A stretch of 64,000 nucleotides of DNA from Microbacterium suwonense (lineage in GTDB: Bacteria > Actinomycetota > Actinomycetes > Actinomycetales > Microbacteriaceae): contig NZ_AP027728.1 in assembly GCF_030296555.1 (NCBI RefSeq), forward strand, positions 1,488,001-1,552,000, written 5' to 3'. Of this stretch, positions 37,118-47,159 are shown piece by piece; position 1 is the first letter of the stretch; every line of letters starts with the position of its first letter. The position numbers were made by a program, and so were the translations under genes. The notes under the pieces were generated by a model that was not told where the DNA came from, did no database searches, and worked only from the letters and a program-made list of their open reading frames with translations.

Positions 37118-38571
37118 CCACCGCGACCGCACGGGTGTTCCGCCTGCCCGACCTCGGCGAGGGTCTCACCGAGGCTGGGCTCGTGCAGTGGCTCGTGAAG
37201 GTGGGCGACAGCATCGCCACCGATCAGGCCATCGCCGAGGTCGAGACCGCCAAGAGCATCGTCGAGCTGCCCTCACCGTTCGCCGGAGTCGTCACGGCCC
37301 TGCATGGTGTGCCGGGCGACACGCTCGAGGTCGGCGCGCCGGTGCTCGAAGTGGCCGGCGACGAGGCGGGCCCGGATGCCGACAGCCAGGCTTCGCGGGC
37401 GGATGCCGACACCACTGAGAAGGACGCCTACCGCGCCGAAGAGCGCGCGGGCTCGGGCAACGTGCTGATCGGCTACGGCACCACAGAGCGCGCCGGATCG
37501 GGGCGCCGCCGTGCCCGCGCCGTGCCCGTGGCCCCCGCTCCCTCGGCAGTCTCGACGGCACCGCCGACTGCACCGGATGCCACCGAGAGCACAGCTTCCT
37601 CGCGCAGCGAGCTCGCGCATTCGACGACGGGCCGTGCGCTCGACGAGAGCGCGGCTCCCCGTCGCCCGGTCGCCGTGCGGTCGCCACTCGTGCGCCGACT
37701 GGCCCGCGACCTCGGCGTGGATGTGCAGACGATCACCGGCACGGGGGCCGACGGCGCCATCACCCGCGGCGACGTGCTGCGCGCGGCCGTCGACAGCGCG
37801 GTGGACGGTGTCGCCCTGGACGGTGGCACGGCATCCGGTGGCACGGCATCCGGTGGCGGCGGCGAGCTCGACGGTCTGGCGGTGCGCTCGCGCGAGCGGA
37901 TGGGACCGCTGCGCAAGGCTGTCAGCGCGAAGCTGAGCCGGAGCCGCTCCGAGATCCCGGAGGCGACGGTGTGGGTCGATGTGGACGCGACCCGGCTCTG
38001 GGAGCTGCGCGCGGCCATGGCACCGGAGGGCGGCAAGGCTCCCTCGCTGACCGCCCTGGTCGCCCGGTTCGCGCTGATCGCTCTGGAGGACTATCCACTG
38101 CTGGCCTCGCGGCTGAGCGACGACGCCGGCGAGATCATCTCCTTCGAGGGAGTGAACCTCGGCATCGCCGCCGACACGGAGCGGGGGCTGATGGTGCCGG
38201 TCGTGCCACGGGCGCACGAGCTCACCGTGGAGCAGCTGGACGCTGCGCTGCGCGAACTGGCCGCGACCGCACGGTCCGGGTCCATGCCGCCGGAGCGCCT
38301 GCGCGGCTCGACGTTCACGCTGAACAACTACGGCGGCTTCGGCGTCGACGGCTCGGCCGCCATCATCAATCACCCCGACGTCGCCATCCTCGGCATCGGC
38401 CGGATGATCGAGCGCCCCTGGGTGGTCGACGGCACCATCGTGGCCCGGCGCATCGCCCAGCTGTCCCTCGTGTTCGACCACCGGGTCTGCGATGGCGGCT
38501 ACGCCGCCGGGTTCCTGCGCCGCGTGGTCGGGCTCATCGAGCATCCGCTGCGCGCCTACGGAAGGATCTGA
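37114..38571 (+). CDS. bkdC: 2-oxoacid dehydrogenase E2 (dihydrolipoyl acyltransferase)
   Basis: The 485-residue core subunit has one N-terminal lipoyl domain (lipoylated Lys in EVETAKSIVELPSP, about residue 45), a Pro/Ala/Ser-rich linker with the tandem phrase GGTASGGTASGGG, a peripheral-subunit-binding domain (SPLVRRLARDLGVDV), and the catalytic domain ending FDHRVCDGGYAAGFLRR with the His-Asp pair. It transfers the acyl group from E1 to CoA. No lipoamide dehydrogenase gene follows, so E3 must come from elsewhere in the genome. Confidence 0.9.
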   Translation: MTTATARVFRLPDLGEGLTEAGLVQWLVKVGDSIATDQAIAEVETAKSIVELPSPFAGVVTALHGVPGDTLEVGAPVLEVAGDEAGPDADSQASRADADTTEKDAYRAEERAGSGNVLIGYGTTERAGSGRRRARAVPVAPAPSAVSTAPPTAPDATESTASSRSELAHSTTGRALDESAAPRRPVAVRSPLVRRLARDLGVDVQTITGTGADGAITRGDVLRAAVDSAVDGVALDGGTASGGTASGGGGELDGLAVRSRERMGPLRKAVSAKLSRSRSEIPEATVWVDVDATRLWELRAAMAPEGGKAPSLTALVARFALIALEDYPLLASRLSDDAGEIISFEGVNLGIAADTERGLMVPVVPRAHELTVEQLDAALRELAATARSGSMPPERLRGSTFTLNNYGGFGVDGSAAIINHPDVAILGIGRMIERPWVVDGTIVARRIAQLSLVFDHRVCDGGYAAGFLRRVVGLIEHPLRAYGRI

Positions 38572-38578
38572 GACCAAT

Positions 38579-38647
38579 GCCCGTCTATTTGTGCCGAACG
38601 CGGGTTTCCAGCCCCGGATCCACCGCATTCGGCACAAGTAGACGGGC
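38579..38647. terminator. Long hairpin between the E2 and thiolase genes
   Basis: Arms at 38579-38603 and 38623-38647 pair over 25 bp with two mismatched positions (one T/G); the core is TTTGTGCCGAA against TTCGGCACAA. It starts seven bases after the E2 stop. No U-run is present. It may end or attenuate the upstream operon before the paa genes. Confidence 0.65.
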
Positions 38648-38677
38648 TGTGAGAAGGGGAAGGAACGGGACGGGAGC

Positions 38678-39865
38678 ATGACCGACGCATACCTGGTGGA
38701 TGGGATCCGCACGCCTGTGGGGCGCTACGGGGGCCTGCTGGCCGGCGTGCGTCCGGACGACCTCGCCGCCCTCGTCGTCGGTGAGACGGTCGCGCGCTCC
38801 GGGCTGCCGCACGACGCGATCGACGAGGTGATCCTGGGAGCTGCCAACCAGGCCGGCGAGGACAATCGCAACGTCGCCCGCATGGCGGTGCTGCTGGCGG
38901 GCCTGCCCGACACCCTCCCCGGCATCACCGTGAACCGGCTGTGCGCCTCGGGCATGTCGGCGATCGCGATGGCCTCACAGGCGATCCGCGCGGGTGATGC
39001 CGAGGTGATCGTCGCCGGCGGCGTGGAGTCGATGACCCGCGCCCCCTGGGTGCAGGCCAAGCCCGAGCGTGCCTGGGCCAAGCCGGGAGCCACCTTCGAC
39101 ACCTCGATCGGCTGGCGCTTCGCGAACCCGAAGCTGCTGTCCCGCGACAAGGCCACGTTCTCGATGCCCGAGACCGCGGAAGAGGTCGCCCGGCTCGACG
39201 GGATCAGCAGAGCGGATGCCGACGCCTTCGCCCTGCTCAGCCATCAGCGCGCGCTCGCCGCGATCGATGCCGGGCGCTTGGCTTCTGAGATCGTCGCCGT
39301 CGAGACACCCCGCGGCACGGTCGATACCGATGAGGGGCCACGCCGCGAGACCTCGCTGGAAGCGCTCGCGAAACTGCGGGCGGTCGTGCCCGGCGGTCAG
39401 GTCGTGACGGCGGGTAACGCCAGCTCGCTCAACGACGGCGCCTCGGCGATCGTGGTGGCCAGCGCGGATGCCGTGCAGCGCCATGGTCTGCGTGTCCGCG
39501 CGCGCATCGTCGCCTCGGCGAGCGCCGCACTGGCACCCGAGATCATGGGCCTGGGCCCGGTGCCCGCGACCGAGAAGGCCCTGCAGAAGGCCGGCCTGAC
39601 AGTCGCGGACCTCGGTGCGATCGAGCTCAACGAGGCATTCGCGACGCAGTCGCTGGCCAGCATCCGCCGCCTGGGCCTGGACCCCGAGATCGTCAACGCC
39701 GACGGCGGCGCGATCGCCCTCGGGCATCCACTGGGCTCCAGCGGATCGCGCCTGATCGTCACCCTGCTGCGCCGCCTGGAGGCGACCGGCGCCCGCTACG
39801 GTTTGGCCACGATGTGCGTCGGCGTCGGCCAGGGCACCGCCATGATCGTGGAGCGCCTCTCGTGA
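38678..39865 (+). CDS. paaJ: Acetyl-CoA acyltransferase (3-oxoadipyl-CoA thiolase type)
   Basis: The 395-residue thiolase has the nucleophile Cys in NRLCASGMSAIAMAS, the His in GHPLGSSGSRLIVTLL and the second Cys in MCVGVGQGTAM. Position next to paaF, paaH, paaZ and paaI suggests the phenylacetate-pathway thiolase, which cleaves 3-oxoadipyl-CoA to acetyl-CoA and succinyl-CoA and also acts after ring opening. The exact naming (paaJ or pcaF type) is by context. Confidence 0.85.
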   Translation: MTDAYLVDGIRTPVGRYGGLLAGVRPDDLAALVVGETVARSGLPHDAIDEVILGAANQAGEDNRNVARMAVLLAGLPDTLPGITVNRLCASGMSAIAMASQAIRAGDAEVIVAGGVESMTRAPWVQAKPERAWAKPGATFDTSIGWRFANPKLLSRDKATFSMPETAEEVARLDGISRADADAFALLSHQRALAAIDAGRLASEIVAVETPRGTVDTDEGPRRETSLEALAKLRAVVPGGQVVTAGNASSLNDGASAIVVASADAVQRHGLRVRARIVASASAALAPEIMGLGPVPATEKALQKAGLTVADLGAIELNEAFATQSLASIRRLGLDPEIVNADGGAIALGHPLGSSGSRLIVTLLRRLEATGARYGLATMCVGVGQGTAMIVERLS

Positions 39866-39882
39866 CGGCGATCGCGCGCTTC

Positions 39883-39982
39883 CAGGTCGCAATGGATGCC
39901 GTCTCCAGCCGCGCAGCATCCGTTCAGGTCGCAATGGATGCCGTCGTTTCGTCTTCCAAGCGGCCAAAAGTGCGACCTGAAC
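39883..39982. repeat. Direct and inverted repeats between paaJ and paaF
   Basis: A 21-bp sequence beginning CAGGTCGCAATGGATGCC occurs twice, at 39883-39903 and 39925-39945, with a period of 42. GTTCAGGTCGCA (39922-39933) is inverted as TGCGACCTGAAC (39971-39982). The inverted copy shares AAAGTGCGAC with the repeat at 22252-22313. Confidence 0.8.
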
Positions 39983-39998
39983 AGCAGGAGGCGGGCGG

Positions 39999-40745
39999 AT
40001 GAGCGACGAACCACTGCTGATCGAGCGACGCGAGGACCGCGTCGTCGCCACCCTGAACCGCCCGGACGTGCGCAACGCCATCGACCAGGCGATGGTCGAT
40101 GAGCTGCACGCGCTGTGCGACGAGCTGGAGCGAGATCGCCGCGTGCTGATCCTGATCGGCGCCGACGGCGTGTTCGCCTCGGGCGCCGACATCGGCCAGT
40201 TGCGCGAGCGCACCGCCGACGATGCCCGCCGCGGCATCAACTCGACGATCTTCCGCCGCATCCGCGCGCTGCCGATGCCGGTGCTCGCCGCCGTGGACGG
40301 CTACGCGCTGGGTGGCGGCGCCGAGCTCGCCTACGCCGCCGACCTCCGCATCGGCACTCCGCGGGTGCGATTCGGGAACCCCGAGACCGGTCTGGGCATC
40401 ATCGCCGCGGCCGGCGCGACCTGGCGGCTGCCCGAGATCGTCGGTCATGCGCGGGCCAGCGAGCTGCTGCTCACGGGTCGTGTCATCGATGCCGACGAGG
40501 CGCTGGCGTGGGGCCTGCTCTCCTCGCTGCACGAACCGGATGACCTGCTGGCCGCGGCACATGCACTGGCCGACCGCATCTGCGCGAACGGCACCCGGGC
40601 CACCCAGCTGACCAAGCTCGCCCTGCTGGCCCCGTCCGATCAGCATCCGGCGATCGAGCTGGAGGTGCAGGCGGAGCTGTTCGATAGTGACGAGAAGCAT
40701 CGTCGGATGACGGCGTTCCTGGAGCGCGGAAGGAAGAAGCCATGA
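39999..40745 (+). CDS. paaF: Enoyl-CoA hydratase/isomerase
   Basis: The 248-residue crotonase-fold protein contains VFASGADIGQL (oxyanion region), DGYALGGGAELAYAADLRI and the catalytic acidic residue region FGNPETGLGI. In the paa context it would hydrate 2,3-dehydroadipyl-CoA. AGGAGGCGGGCGG is upstream of ATG 39999. Its stop overlaps the next ATG by four bases. Confidence 0.87.
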   Translation: MSDEPLLIERREDRVVATLNRPDVRNAIDQAMVDELHALCDELERDRRVLILIGADGVFASGADIGQLRERTADDARRGINSTIFRRIRALPMPVLAAVDGYALGGGAELAYAADLRIGTPRVRFGNPETGLGIIAAAGATWRLPEIVGHARASELLLTGRVIDADEALAWGLLSSLHEPDDLLAAAHALADRICANGTRATQLTKLALLAPSDQHPAIELEVQAELFDSDEKHRRMTAFLERGRKKP

Positions 40746-41595
40746 CCGTACCCGGAATGGTCGGCGTGCTCGGCGGCGGACGGATGGGTGCGGGCATCGC
40801 GCACGCCTTCCTGCTCGCGGGTTCGCGAGTGACCGTGGTCGAGCGGGATGCGGAGTCGGCGGATGCCGCACGTGAGCGCGTGCTGGCCAGCATCGCGGCA
40901 TCCGTGCAGCGCGGCGACCTCGCCGACGACGCCTCTGCCACCGTCGCCTTCGCCACCAGCACCGAGATCGCGGACTTCGCCGGCGCGAGCCTGGTCATCG
41001 AGGCGGTTCCGGAGGATCGCGCGTTGAAGATCGGCGCGCTTGCGCGCATCGAGTCCATCGTGGCCGCTGATGCCGTGGTCGCGACGAACACCTCCTCGAT
41101 CTCGATCGATGCGCTCGCTACGTCCCTCTCCCGCCCCGGGCGCTTCGTCGGGCTGCACTTCTTCAACCCCGTGCCATCGTCGAAGCTGGTCGAGATCGTG
41201 GTCGGTGAGCGTACCGATCACGACGTGGTCGCCTCGGCCCGCGAGTGGGTGACGACCCTGCGCAAGACGCCCGTCGTCGTGCGCGACTCCCCGGGTTCGC
41301 GTCGAGTCGACTCGGGGTGATGCTGGCACTGGAGGCGATTCGGATGCTGGAGGAGAACGTCGCCGACGCTGCGGACATCGACGCCGCCATGGAGCTGGGC
41401 TACCGGCATCCGACCGGCCCGCTGCGCACCACCGATGTCGTCGGCCTCGATGTGCGACTGGGCATCGCCGAGGAGCTGGCGCGCGAGCTCGGGCCGAGAT
41501 TCGAGCCGCCAGAGCTACTGCGGCGCATGGTGGCCGAAGGCAAACTGGGCCGCAAGAGCGGCGAAGGATTCTACGTCTGGAACGAGGAACGATGA
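40742..41595 (+). pseudogene. paaH: 3-hydroxyacyl-CoA dehydrogenase, frameshifted
   Basis: The NAD-binding start is GVLGGGRMGAGIAHAFLLAG and the family signature is FVGLHFFNPVPSSKLVEIV. The frame breaks at 41289-41295 (CCCCGGG). One extra base gives DSPGFASSRLGVMLALEAI and the C-terminal dimerisation domain, which ends [12 protein letters not shown]; the corrected length is 284 residues, usual for PaaH. It oxidises 3-hydroxyadipyl-CoA. It is coupled by overlapping ATGA to paaF and paaZ. Confidence 0.9.
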
Positions 41596-43661
41596 GCGAC
41601 TACCTGCCGAGCTATGTCCAGGGCGACTGGTGGACACCTGCCAGCGGAGCGACGGGCACCGCTGTCCGCGACGCGTCCACCGGCGAGGTGATCACACGGG
41701 TGTCGACGGAGGGCCTCGATCTCGCCGCGGCGCTGGAGTACGCCCGCACCACGGGGCACGCAAGCCTGGCCGCACTCACCTTCCACCAGCGCGCGGTGCT
41801 GCTGAAGAAGTTCGCGCTGGTGCTCACCGAGCGCAAGGACGAGCTGTATGCGATCTCCGCTCGCACCGGCGCGACCAAGGCCGACTCCTGGGTGGACATC
41901 GACGGCGGCATCGGCGTGCTGTTCTCGTACTCCGGCAAGGGCCGCCGCGAGATGCCGAACAGCCGTGTGCTCGTCGACGGGCCGGTCGAACCGCTCTCGA
42001 AGGACGGCTCCTTCCTGGGCCGCCACGTGTACACGACGCTGCCCGGCGTGGCCGTGCAGATCAACGCCTTCAACTTCCCCGTCTGGGGTTCGCTGGAGAA
42101 GTTCGCGCCCGCATTCCTGGCCGGCATGCCCACGCTCGTCAAGCCCGCCACTCCCACCGGATATCTCGCCGAGGCGATGGTGCGCATCCTCGTGGAGTCC
42201 GACCTTCTGCCCGAGGGCTCGCTGCAGCTGGTCAGTGGCAGCGTCCCGGAGCTGTTCGAGAACCTGCGCCTGGGCGACCTGGTCGGCTTCACCGGCAGCG
42301 CGTCGACTGCCGAGAGCCTGCGCCGGCATCCGTCGGTGCAGACCGGCGGCGTGCGCTTCACTGCAGAGACCGACTCGATCAACGCCTCGGTGCTGGGCAC
42401 GGATGCCGTTGCCGGCACCCCCGAGTTCGATGCCTACGTGCGCCAGCTGGTGACCGAGATGACCACGAAGGCCGGGCAGAAGTGCACCGCCATTCGTCGC
42501 GCAGTGGTGCCGACCGCATCCGCCGACGCCGTCATCGACGCCGTCCGCGACCGCCTCGCTGCGAAGACCGTGATCGGCGACCCGCGCGCCGAGGGCGTGA
42601 CGATGGGCCCGCTGGCCTCTGCCGCCCAGCGCGACGAGGTGCGCCGGCAGGTAGAAGCACTCGTCGACGGCGGCGGCCGGATCGTGATCGGCTCGACGGA
42701 CGCGCCCGAGGTGCGGCATGCCGACGGCACGACGGCTGCAGCACCCGACGGCGCCTTCGTGTCCCCCGTGCTGCTGCGCTTCGACGACGCGCAGGCCGAA
42801 GCCGTCCACACGGTGGAGGCGTTCGGCCCGGTGTCGTCGCTGGTCACCTACGACACGATCGCAGAGGCCTCCGACATCGTCGCCCGCGGCGGCGGCTCGC
42901 TGGTCACCAGCATCGCCACGCACGATCCGGCGCAGGCAGTGGAGCTCGCCACCCGCATCGCACCGTTCAACGGACGGATGCTGCTGCTCGACCGCGACGA
43001 CGCCCGTTCGTCCACCGGCCACGGATCACCCCTGCCGGGCCTCGTGCATGGCGGCCCGGGCCGCGCCGGCGGCGGCGAGGAGCTCGGCGGGATCCGAGCG
43101 GTGAAGCATCACATGCAGCGCACCGCAGTGCAGGGCTCGCCGGAGATGCTCACCGCCCTGACCGGGGAATGGCACGCCGGCGCAGCGGCGCGCTCGGACG
43201 ACCGGCATCCGTTCCGCAAGTCGCTCGCCGAGCTGCGGATCGGCGACCAGATCGTCTCCGGTTCACGCGAGGTGACGCTGGAGGACATCGAGACCTTCGC
43301 GCACTTCACCGGCGACACCTTCTATGCCCACATGGACGAGGATGCTGCGGCCGCGAATCCGTTCTTCCCCGGACGCGTCGCACATGGGTACCTGCTGGTG
43401 TCCTGGGCGGCAGGACTGTTCGTCGATCCGGAGCCGGGACCAGTGCTGGCCAACTACGGGCTGGAGAACTTGCGCTTCATCACGCCGGTGTCGCCGGGCG
43501 ATAGCATCCGCGTCGAGCTGACCGCCAAGCAGATCACTCCGCGTGAGACCGACGAGTACGGCGAGGTGCGCTGGGATGCCGTGATCCGCAACCAGGAGGA
43601 GGAGATCGTCGCGACCTACGACGTGCTTACCCTGGTGACCAAGGAGCCGATGGCCGCATGA
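41592..43661 (+). CDS. paaZ: Oxepin-CoA hydrolase/semialdehyde dehydrogenase PaaZ
   Basis: The 689-residue fusion opens the oxepin-CoA ring and oxidises the resulting aldehyde. The N-terminal aldehyde dehydrogenase (about residues 1-530) has the catalytic Cys in [16 protein letters not shown]. The C-terminal MaoC-type hydratase (about 545-689) has [18 protein letters not shown] and [17 protein letters not shown]. Both domains are complete, so the aldehyde should not leak as in organisms with a truncated form. Confidence 0.95.
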   Translation: MSDYLPSYVQGDWWTPASGATGTAVRDASTGEVITRVSTEGLDLAAALEYARTTGHASLAALTFHQRAVLLKKFALVLTERKDELYAISARTGATKADSWVDIDGGIGVLFSYSGKGRREMPNSRVLVDGPVEPLSKDGSFLGRHVYTTLPGVAVQINAFNFPVWGSLEKFAPAFLAGMPTLVKPATPTGYLAEAMVRILVESDLLPEGSLQLVSGSVPELFENLRLGDLVGFTGSASTAESLRRHPSVQTGGVRFTAETDSINASVLGTDAVAGTPEFDAYVRQLVTEMTTKAGQKCTAIRRAVVPTASADAVIDAVRDRLAAKTVIGDPRAEGVTMGPLASAAQRDEVRRQVEALVDGGGRIVIGSTDAPEVRHADGTTAAAPDGAFVSPVLLRFDDAQAEAVHTVEAFGPVSSLVTYDTIAEASDIVARGGGSLVTSIATHDPAQAVELATRIAPFNGRMLLLDRDDARSSTGHGSPLPGLVHGGPGRAGGGEELGGIRAVKHHMQRTAVQGSPEMLTALTGEWHAGAAARSDDRHPFRKSLAELRIGDQIVSGSREVTLEDIETFAHFTGDTFYAHMDEDAAAANPFFPGRVAHGYLLVSWAAGLFVDPEPGPVLANYGLENLRFITPVSPGDSIRVELTAKQITPRETDEYGEVRWDAVIRNQEEEIVATYDVLTLVTKEPMAA

Positions 43662-44041
43662 GGGAGATGATGCGGCGCGATCGGGCCTCGGCGATGCTCG
43701 GCATGGTCGTCGAGCTCGACGAGCCGGGGCACGCCGTCGTGTCGATGACCGTGCGCGAGGACATGCTGAACGGCTTCGCGATCACACACGGCGGACTGGT
43801 GTTCGCCCTGGCCGACACCGCCTTCGCGCTCGCCTGCAACGAGGACGAACGCGTCACCGTCGCCGGGGGTGCCGACATCACCTTCCTGAAATCGACCACC
43901 GCCGGACAGAAGCTCACGGCCACAGCCGCGCGCCGCGTCGTGAACGGACGCAACGGGCTTTACGACATCGCCGTGACCGACGAGACCGGCGATGCCGTCG
44001 CCGAGGTGCGCGGACGGTCGATTGTCACCAACCGGGTCTGA
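43658..44041 (+). CDS. paaI: Hydroxyphenylacetyl-CoA thioesterase PaaI
   Basis: The 127-residue hotdog thioesterase has the PaaI block AITHGGLVFALADTAFALAC and ADITFLKSTTAGQKLTATA. It rescues CoA from dead-end intermediates of the phenylacetate pathway. It is the last gene of the paaJFHZI run and overlaps paaZ by four bases. It is convergent with recQ. Confidence 0.92.
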   Translation: MREMMRRDRASAMLGMVVELDEPGHAVVSMTVREDMLNGFAITHGGLVFALADTAFALACNEDERVTVAGGADITFLKSTTAGQKLTATAARRVVNGRNGLYDIAVTDETGDAVAEVRGRSIVTNRV

Positions 44042-44062
44042 CACGGGGTCGCGAGCCGCCGT

Positions 44063-44074
44063 AAACGATCGTTT
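44063..44074. promoter_or_regulatory. AAACGATCGTTT palindrome between paaI and recQ
   Basis: The perfect 12-bp palindrome shares the core AAACGATCG with the operator upstream of paaA. It lies between convergent gene ends, so its role is unclear. Confidence 0.3.
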
Positions 44075-44158
44075 TGCCGGCCGAATCCTCAAGGAAATGG
44101 ATTGATCTCGCCGTCCAGCGATGATGCTCCAGCGGAACGCCCCGGCCAGGCTCACCGT

Positions 44159-46252
44159 TTAGCCGCGCTGCGCCAGCACGAACGGCAGCACCGCCGTGGC
44201 CCCGGCCCGGCGCAGCGTGCGCGCGGCGACCGTGAGGGTCCAGCGGCTGTCGGCCAGGTCATCGACCAGCAGCACCGGCCCGGCCGGGATTTCCAGCCCT
44301 TCGGCGGTGAACCGATCCCACAGGCCCGCGAGCCGGAAGGCGCTGTTGCCGCCCGGGCCGCCGGTGGGCCCGCCGTTCGCGAACCCGAGCGCGCCGACAT
44401 ACGGCAGCTTTCCGATCTCGGCGAGGCCGCGGGCGAGCGAGTCGACCAGCTGAGGCCGCGAGCGTGACGGCATCCCGACCACGGCGACCGGACGCTCATC
44501 CCAGCCCCACCCGGCGAGCACGCGCACGCAGGCTCCCCGCACCTGCGGCGGCACACTGGCATCCGGAGCGCCGGCTGCGAACAGCTCTCGCAGCGTGCCG
44601 CCCCAGCCCAGGTCGGTCAGGCGGGCCAGCGCCCGTCCCTCGGCGGCCTGCTCCTCCGCGCCGATGCGCCCCTTGGCTGGCACGCCGAGCCGATCGGCAC
44701 CGGTCGGCCACTGCTTGCGCGGCTCGATCGGCACTCCGACCCGGTCGAGGGACTCGGCGGCGGTGGCACCCGCGTCCGCCGCGACGTCGCTGGGGAACCA
44801 CACGCCCGCACAGTTGTCGCACCGGCCGCAGGGAGCTGCAGTGTCGTCATCGAGCGAGCGCTGCAGGAACTCCATCCGGCATCCGTTCGTCTGCTGATAC
44901 TCGAGCATGTGCTGCTGCTCGGCGCGGCGCTCGGCCGCGATGCGCTCGTAGCGCTCGGCATCGTAGATCCAGGGCTGACCGGTCGCGACCCACCCGCCCT
45001 GCACGCGACGAACCGCGCCGTCCACGTCGAGCACCTTCAGCAGCAACTCGAGCGGAGTGCGGCGGATGTCGACCATCGCCTCCAGCGCCGGGGTCGAGAT
45101 CGGGGCCTCGCCGAGCGCCGCGATCACACGTTCTGCCCGCTGCTGGTCCGGCATGGAGGCGGTCGCGAAGTAATGCCAGATATCGCGGTCCTCGGCCCCG
45201 GGCAGCAGCAGCACATCAGCGCTGTCGCTGGCGCGCCCGGCGCGACCGACCTGCTGGTAATACGCCACAGGCGAGGAGGGCGCACCGAGGTGCAGCACGA
45301 AACCGAGATCCGGCTTGTCGAACCCCATCCCCAGCGCGCTCGTGGCGACGAGCGCCTTCACCTCGTTGCGCTTGAGCATCCGCTCGGATTCCTCGCGCTC
45401 CTCGGCATCCGTCTGCCCGGTGTACGCACGCACCTCGTGCCCGTGCTCGCGCAGCAGTCGTGCGGTGTCGACCGCCGCCGCGACGGTGAGCGTGTAGATG
45501 ATGCCGGAGCCAGGAAGCTCATCGAGGTGGCTGAGCAGCCAGGCCAGCCGCTGCGCCGACCCGGGCAGCCGCAGTACACCCAGGCGCAGGGACGCACGTG
45601 CCAGCGGACCGCGGATGGTCAGCACCTCGCCTCCTCCGGACTCCAGCTGCTCGGCGACATCGGCCACCACCCGGCTGTTCGCCGTGGCGGTCGTCGCGAG
45701 CACCGGAACGTCGGCGGGCATCCCGGCGATCAGCTCGCGCAGCCGCCGGTAGTCGGGGCGGAAATCATGCCCCCAGTCGCTGATGCAGTGCGCCTCGTCG
45801 ACCACCAGCATCCCGATCCGGCCGATCAGCGCCGGCAGCCGCTGTTCACGGAAAGCCGGGTTGTTCAGCCGCTCCGGAGAGACCAGCAGCACGTCGACCT
45901 CGTCACGATCGAGCTGCGCGAGCACGTCCTCCCACTCGTGCGCGTTGGTCGAGTTGATGGCGACCGCCCGCACCCCCGCGCGCTGGGCGGCCGCGATCTG
46001 GTCGCGCATGAGCGCCAGCAGCGGCGAGACGAGCACCGTGGGGCCGGCGCCCTGACGGCGCAGCAGGAGGGTCGCGACGAAGTACACCGCCGACTTGCCC
46101 CACCCCGTGCGCTGCACGACCAGCGCTCGGCGGCGTCCCTCGACCAGCGCCTCGATCGCCTCGTACTGGCCGTCGTGGAAGTCGGCATCCGCACGCCCGA
46201 CGAGATCGCGCAGAGCGTCGAGAGCGGCGGCACGCGTGTCGGCGGAAGTCAT
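44159..46252 (-). CDS. RecQ-type DNA helicase with C-terminal phosphoribosyltransferase-like domain
   Basis: This 697-residue ATP-dependent helicase has Walker A RTGWGKSAVYF, the box VVDEAHCISDWGHDFRPDYR, VLATTATAN and QQVGRAGRA, plus a zinc knuckle CGRCDNCAG. The last 130 or so residues differ from ordinary RecQ: VLLVDDLADSRWTLTVAART resembles the PRPP-binding loop of ComF/phosphoribosyltransferases. This architecture is known in Actinobacteria, but the function of the tail is unclear. ATG 46252 is chosen over an upstream in-frame ATG at 46378 because the additional 42 residues look like non-coding sequence; CAGAGT ends six bases upstream. Confidence 0.88.
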   Translation of the reverse strand: MTSADTRAAALDALRDLVGRADADFHDGQYEAIEALVEGRRRALVVQRTGWGKSAVYFVATLLLRRQGAGPTVLVSPLLALMRDQIAAAQRAGVRAVAINSTNAHEWEDVLAQLDRDEVDVLLVSPERLNNPAFREQRLPALIGRIGMLVVDEAHCISDWGHDFRPDYRRLRELIAGMPADVPVLATTATANSRVVADVAEQLESGGGEVLTIRGPLARASLRLGVLRLPGSAQRLAWLLSHLDELPGSGIIYTLTVAAAVDTARLLREHGHEVRAYTGQTDAEEREESERMLKRNEVKALVATSALGMGFDKPDLGFVLHLGAPSSPVAYYQQVGRAGRASDSADVLLLPGAEDRDIWHYFATASMPDQQRAERVIAALGEAPISTPALEAMVDIRRTPLELLLKVLDVDGAVRRVQGGWVATGQPWIYDAERYERIAAERRAEQQHMLEYQQTNGCRMEFLQRSLDDDTAAPCGRCDNCAGVWFPSDVAADAGATAAESLDRVGVPIEPRKQWPTGADRLGVPAKGRIGAEEQAAEGRALARLTDLGWGGTLRELFAAGAPDASVPPQVRGACVRVLAGWGWDERPVAVVGMPSRSRPQLVDSLARGLAEIGKLPYVGALGFANGGPTGGPGGNSAFRLAGLWDRFTAEGLEIPAGPVLLVDDLADSRWTLTVAARTLRRAGATAVLPFVLAQRG

Positions 46253-46340
46253 GCCACCACTCTGCCGCACGGCACCGACATCCCATCCTGATCCTGAGTC
46301 CGCACTGAGCCGCGAGTCAGCATCGAGCCGGCCCGCTGAC

Positions 46341-47159
46341 TCATACCGAGGCTGCAGCGCGCGAGGCCGCCCGCGCATGCCACCGTCCGTCGCGGTGCTC
46401 GATCCGGATCGGGTGGTCGAAGCTCTCGGACACCCGTTCGGTGGTGAGCACGTCGTCCGCGGCGCCCGCCGCGAGCACCCTGCCCTTGCGGATCAGCATG
46501 GCGTGGGTGGTCGTCTCGGGCAGCTCCTCGAGATGATGGGTGACGAGCACCGTGGCAAGGCCCGGCTGGGTGCGGTGCAGCAGGTCGATCGTCTCGAGCA
46601 GCTGCTCCCGGGCAGCGACGTCCAGTCCCGTCGACGGCTCATCGAGCAGCAGCAGCGGCGGGTCGGGCAGCAGCGCACGGGCGATCAGCACCCGGCCGCG
46701 CTCGCCCTGCGACATCGTCGGCCAGGTCGCGCCGTCCAGCGCACCGAGGCCGAGCAGATCGATCAGGTGGTCGGCTCTCTCCACCAGTTCGGATGCCGGA
46801 TGCCAGCGGTTCATCAACTCGGTCGTCCCGGTCGCACCGGTGAGCACCACCTGCCGCACTGTCAGCGGCGAGCGCAGCGGATGCCGTGGATCGACGTGCC
46901 CGATCGACTCCCGCAGCCGCCGGATCTCCACCCGCCCGAGCTGCTGCCCCAGCACCCGGACGGTTCCGCGCGTGGGATGCTGTTCGGCACCGCACAGGCT
47001 GAGGATGCTGCTCTTGCCGGCACCGTTCGGCCCGATCAGCGCCCAGTGCTCTCCCGCACGGATCACGAGGTCGATTCCCGTGAGGATCTGCCGGGAGTTG
47101 CGCACCAGATCGACGCCGTCCAGGCGCAGAACTTCGGCGGGGCCTGCGACACCGGTCAT
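46341..47159 (-). CDS. Stand-alone ABC transporter ATPase
   Basis: The 272-residue protein has Walker A GPNGAGKSS, signature MSQGERGRVLIARAL, Walker B LLLLDEPSTGLD and the switch His in LVTHHLEELPE. It has no membrane domain and no permease gene beside it. It resembles the ModF/YlmA-type solitary ATPases. Its ATG overlaps the stop of the GntR gene by four bases, so the regulator and ATPase form one unit; the substrate is unknown. Confidence 0.88.
   Translation of the reverse strand: MTGVAGPAEVLRLDGVDLVRNSRQILTGIDLVIRAGEHWALIGPNGAGKSSILSLCGAEQHPTRGTVRVLGQQLGRVEIRRLRESIGHVDPRHPLRSPLTVRQVVLTGATGTTELMNRWHPASELVERADHLIDLLGLGALDGATWPTMSQGERGRVLIARALLPDPPLLLLDEPSTGLDVAAREQLLETIDLLHRTQPGLATVLVTHHLEELPETTTHAMLIRKGRVLAAGAADDVLTTERVSESFDHPIRIEHRDGRWHARAASRAAASV

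Noticed and set aside
38579..39982. Mobile element or CRISPR-like array from the repeats near paaJ
   Set aside because: There are only two direct copies with unrelated spacers, and no transposase or cas gene.
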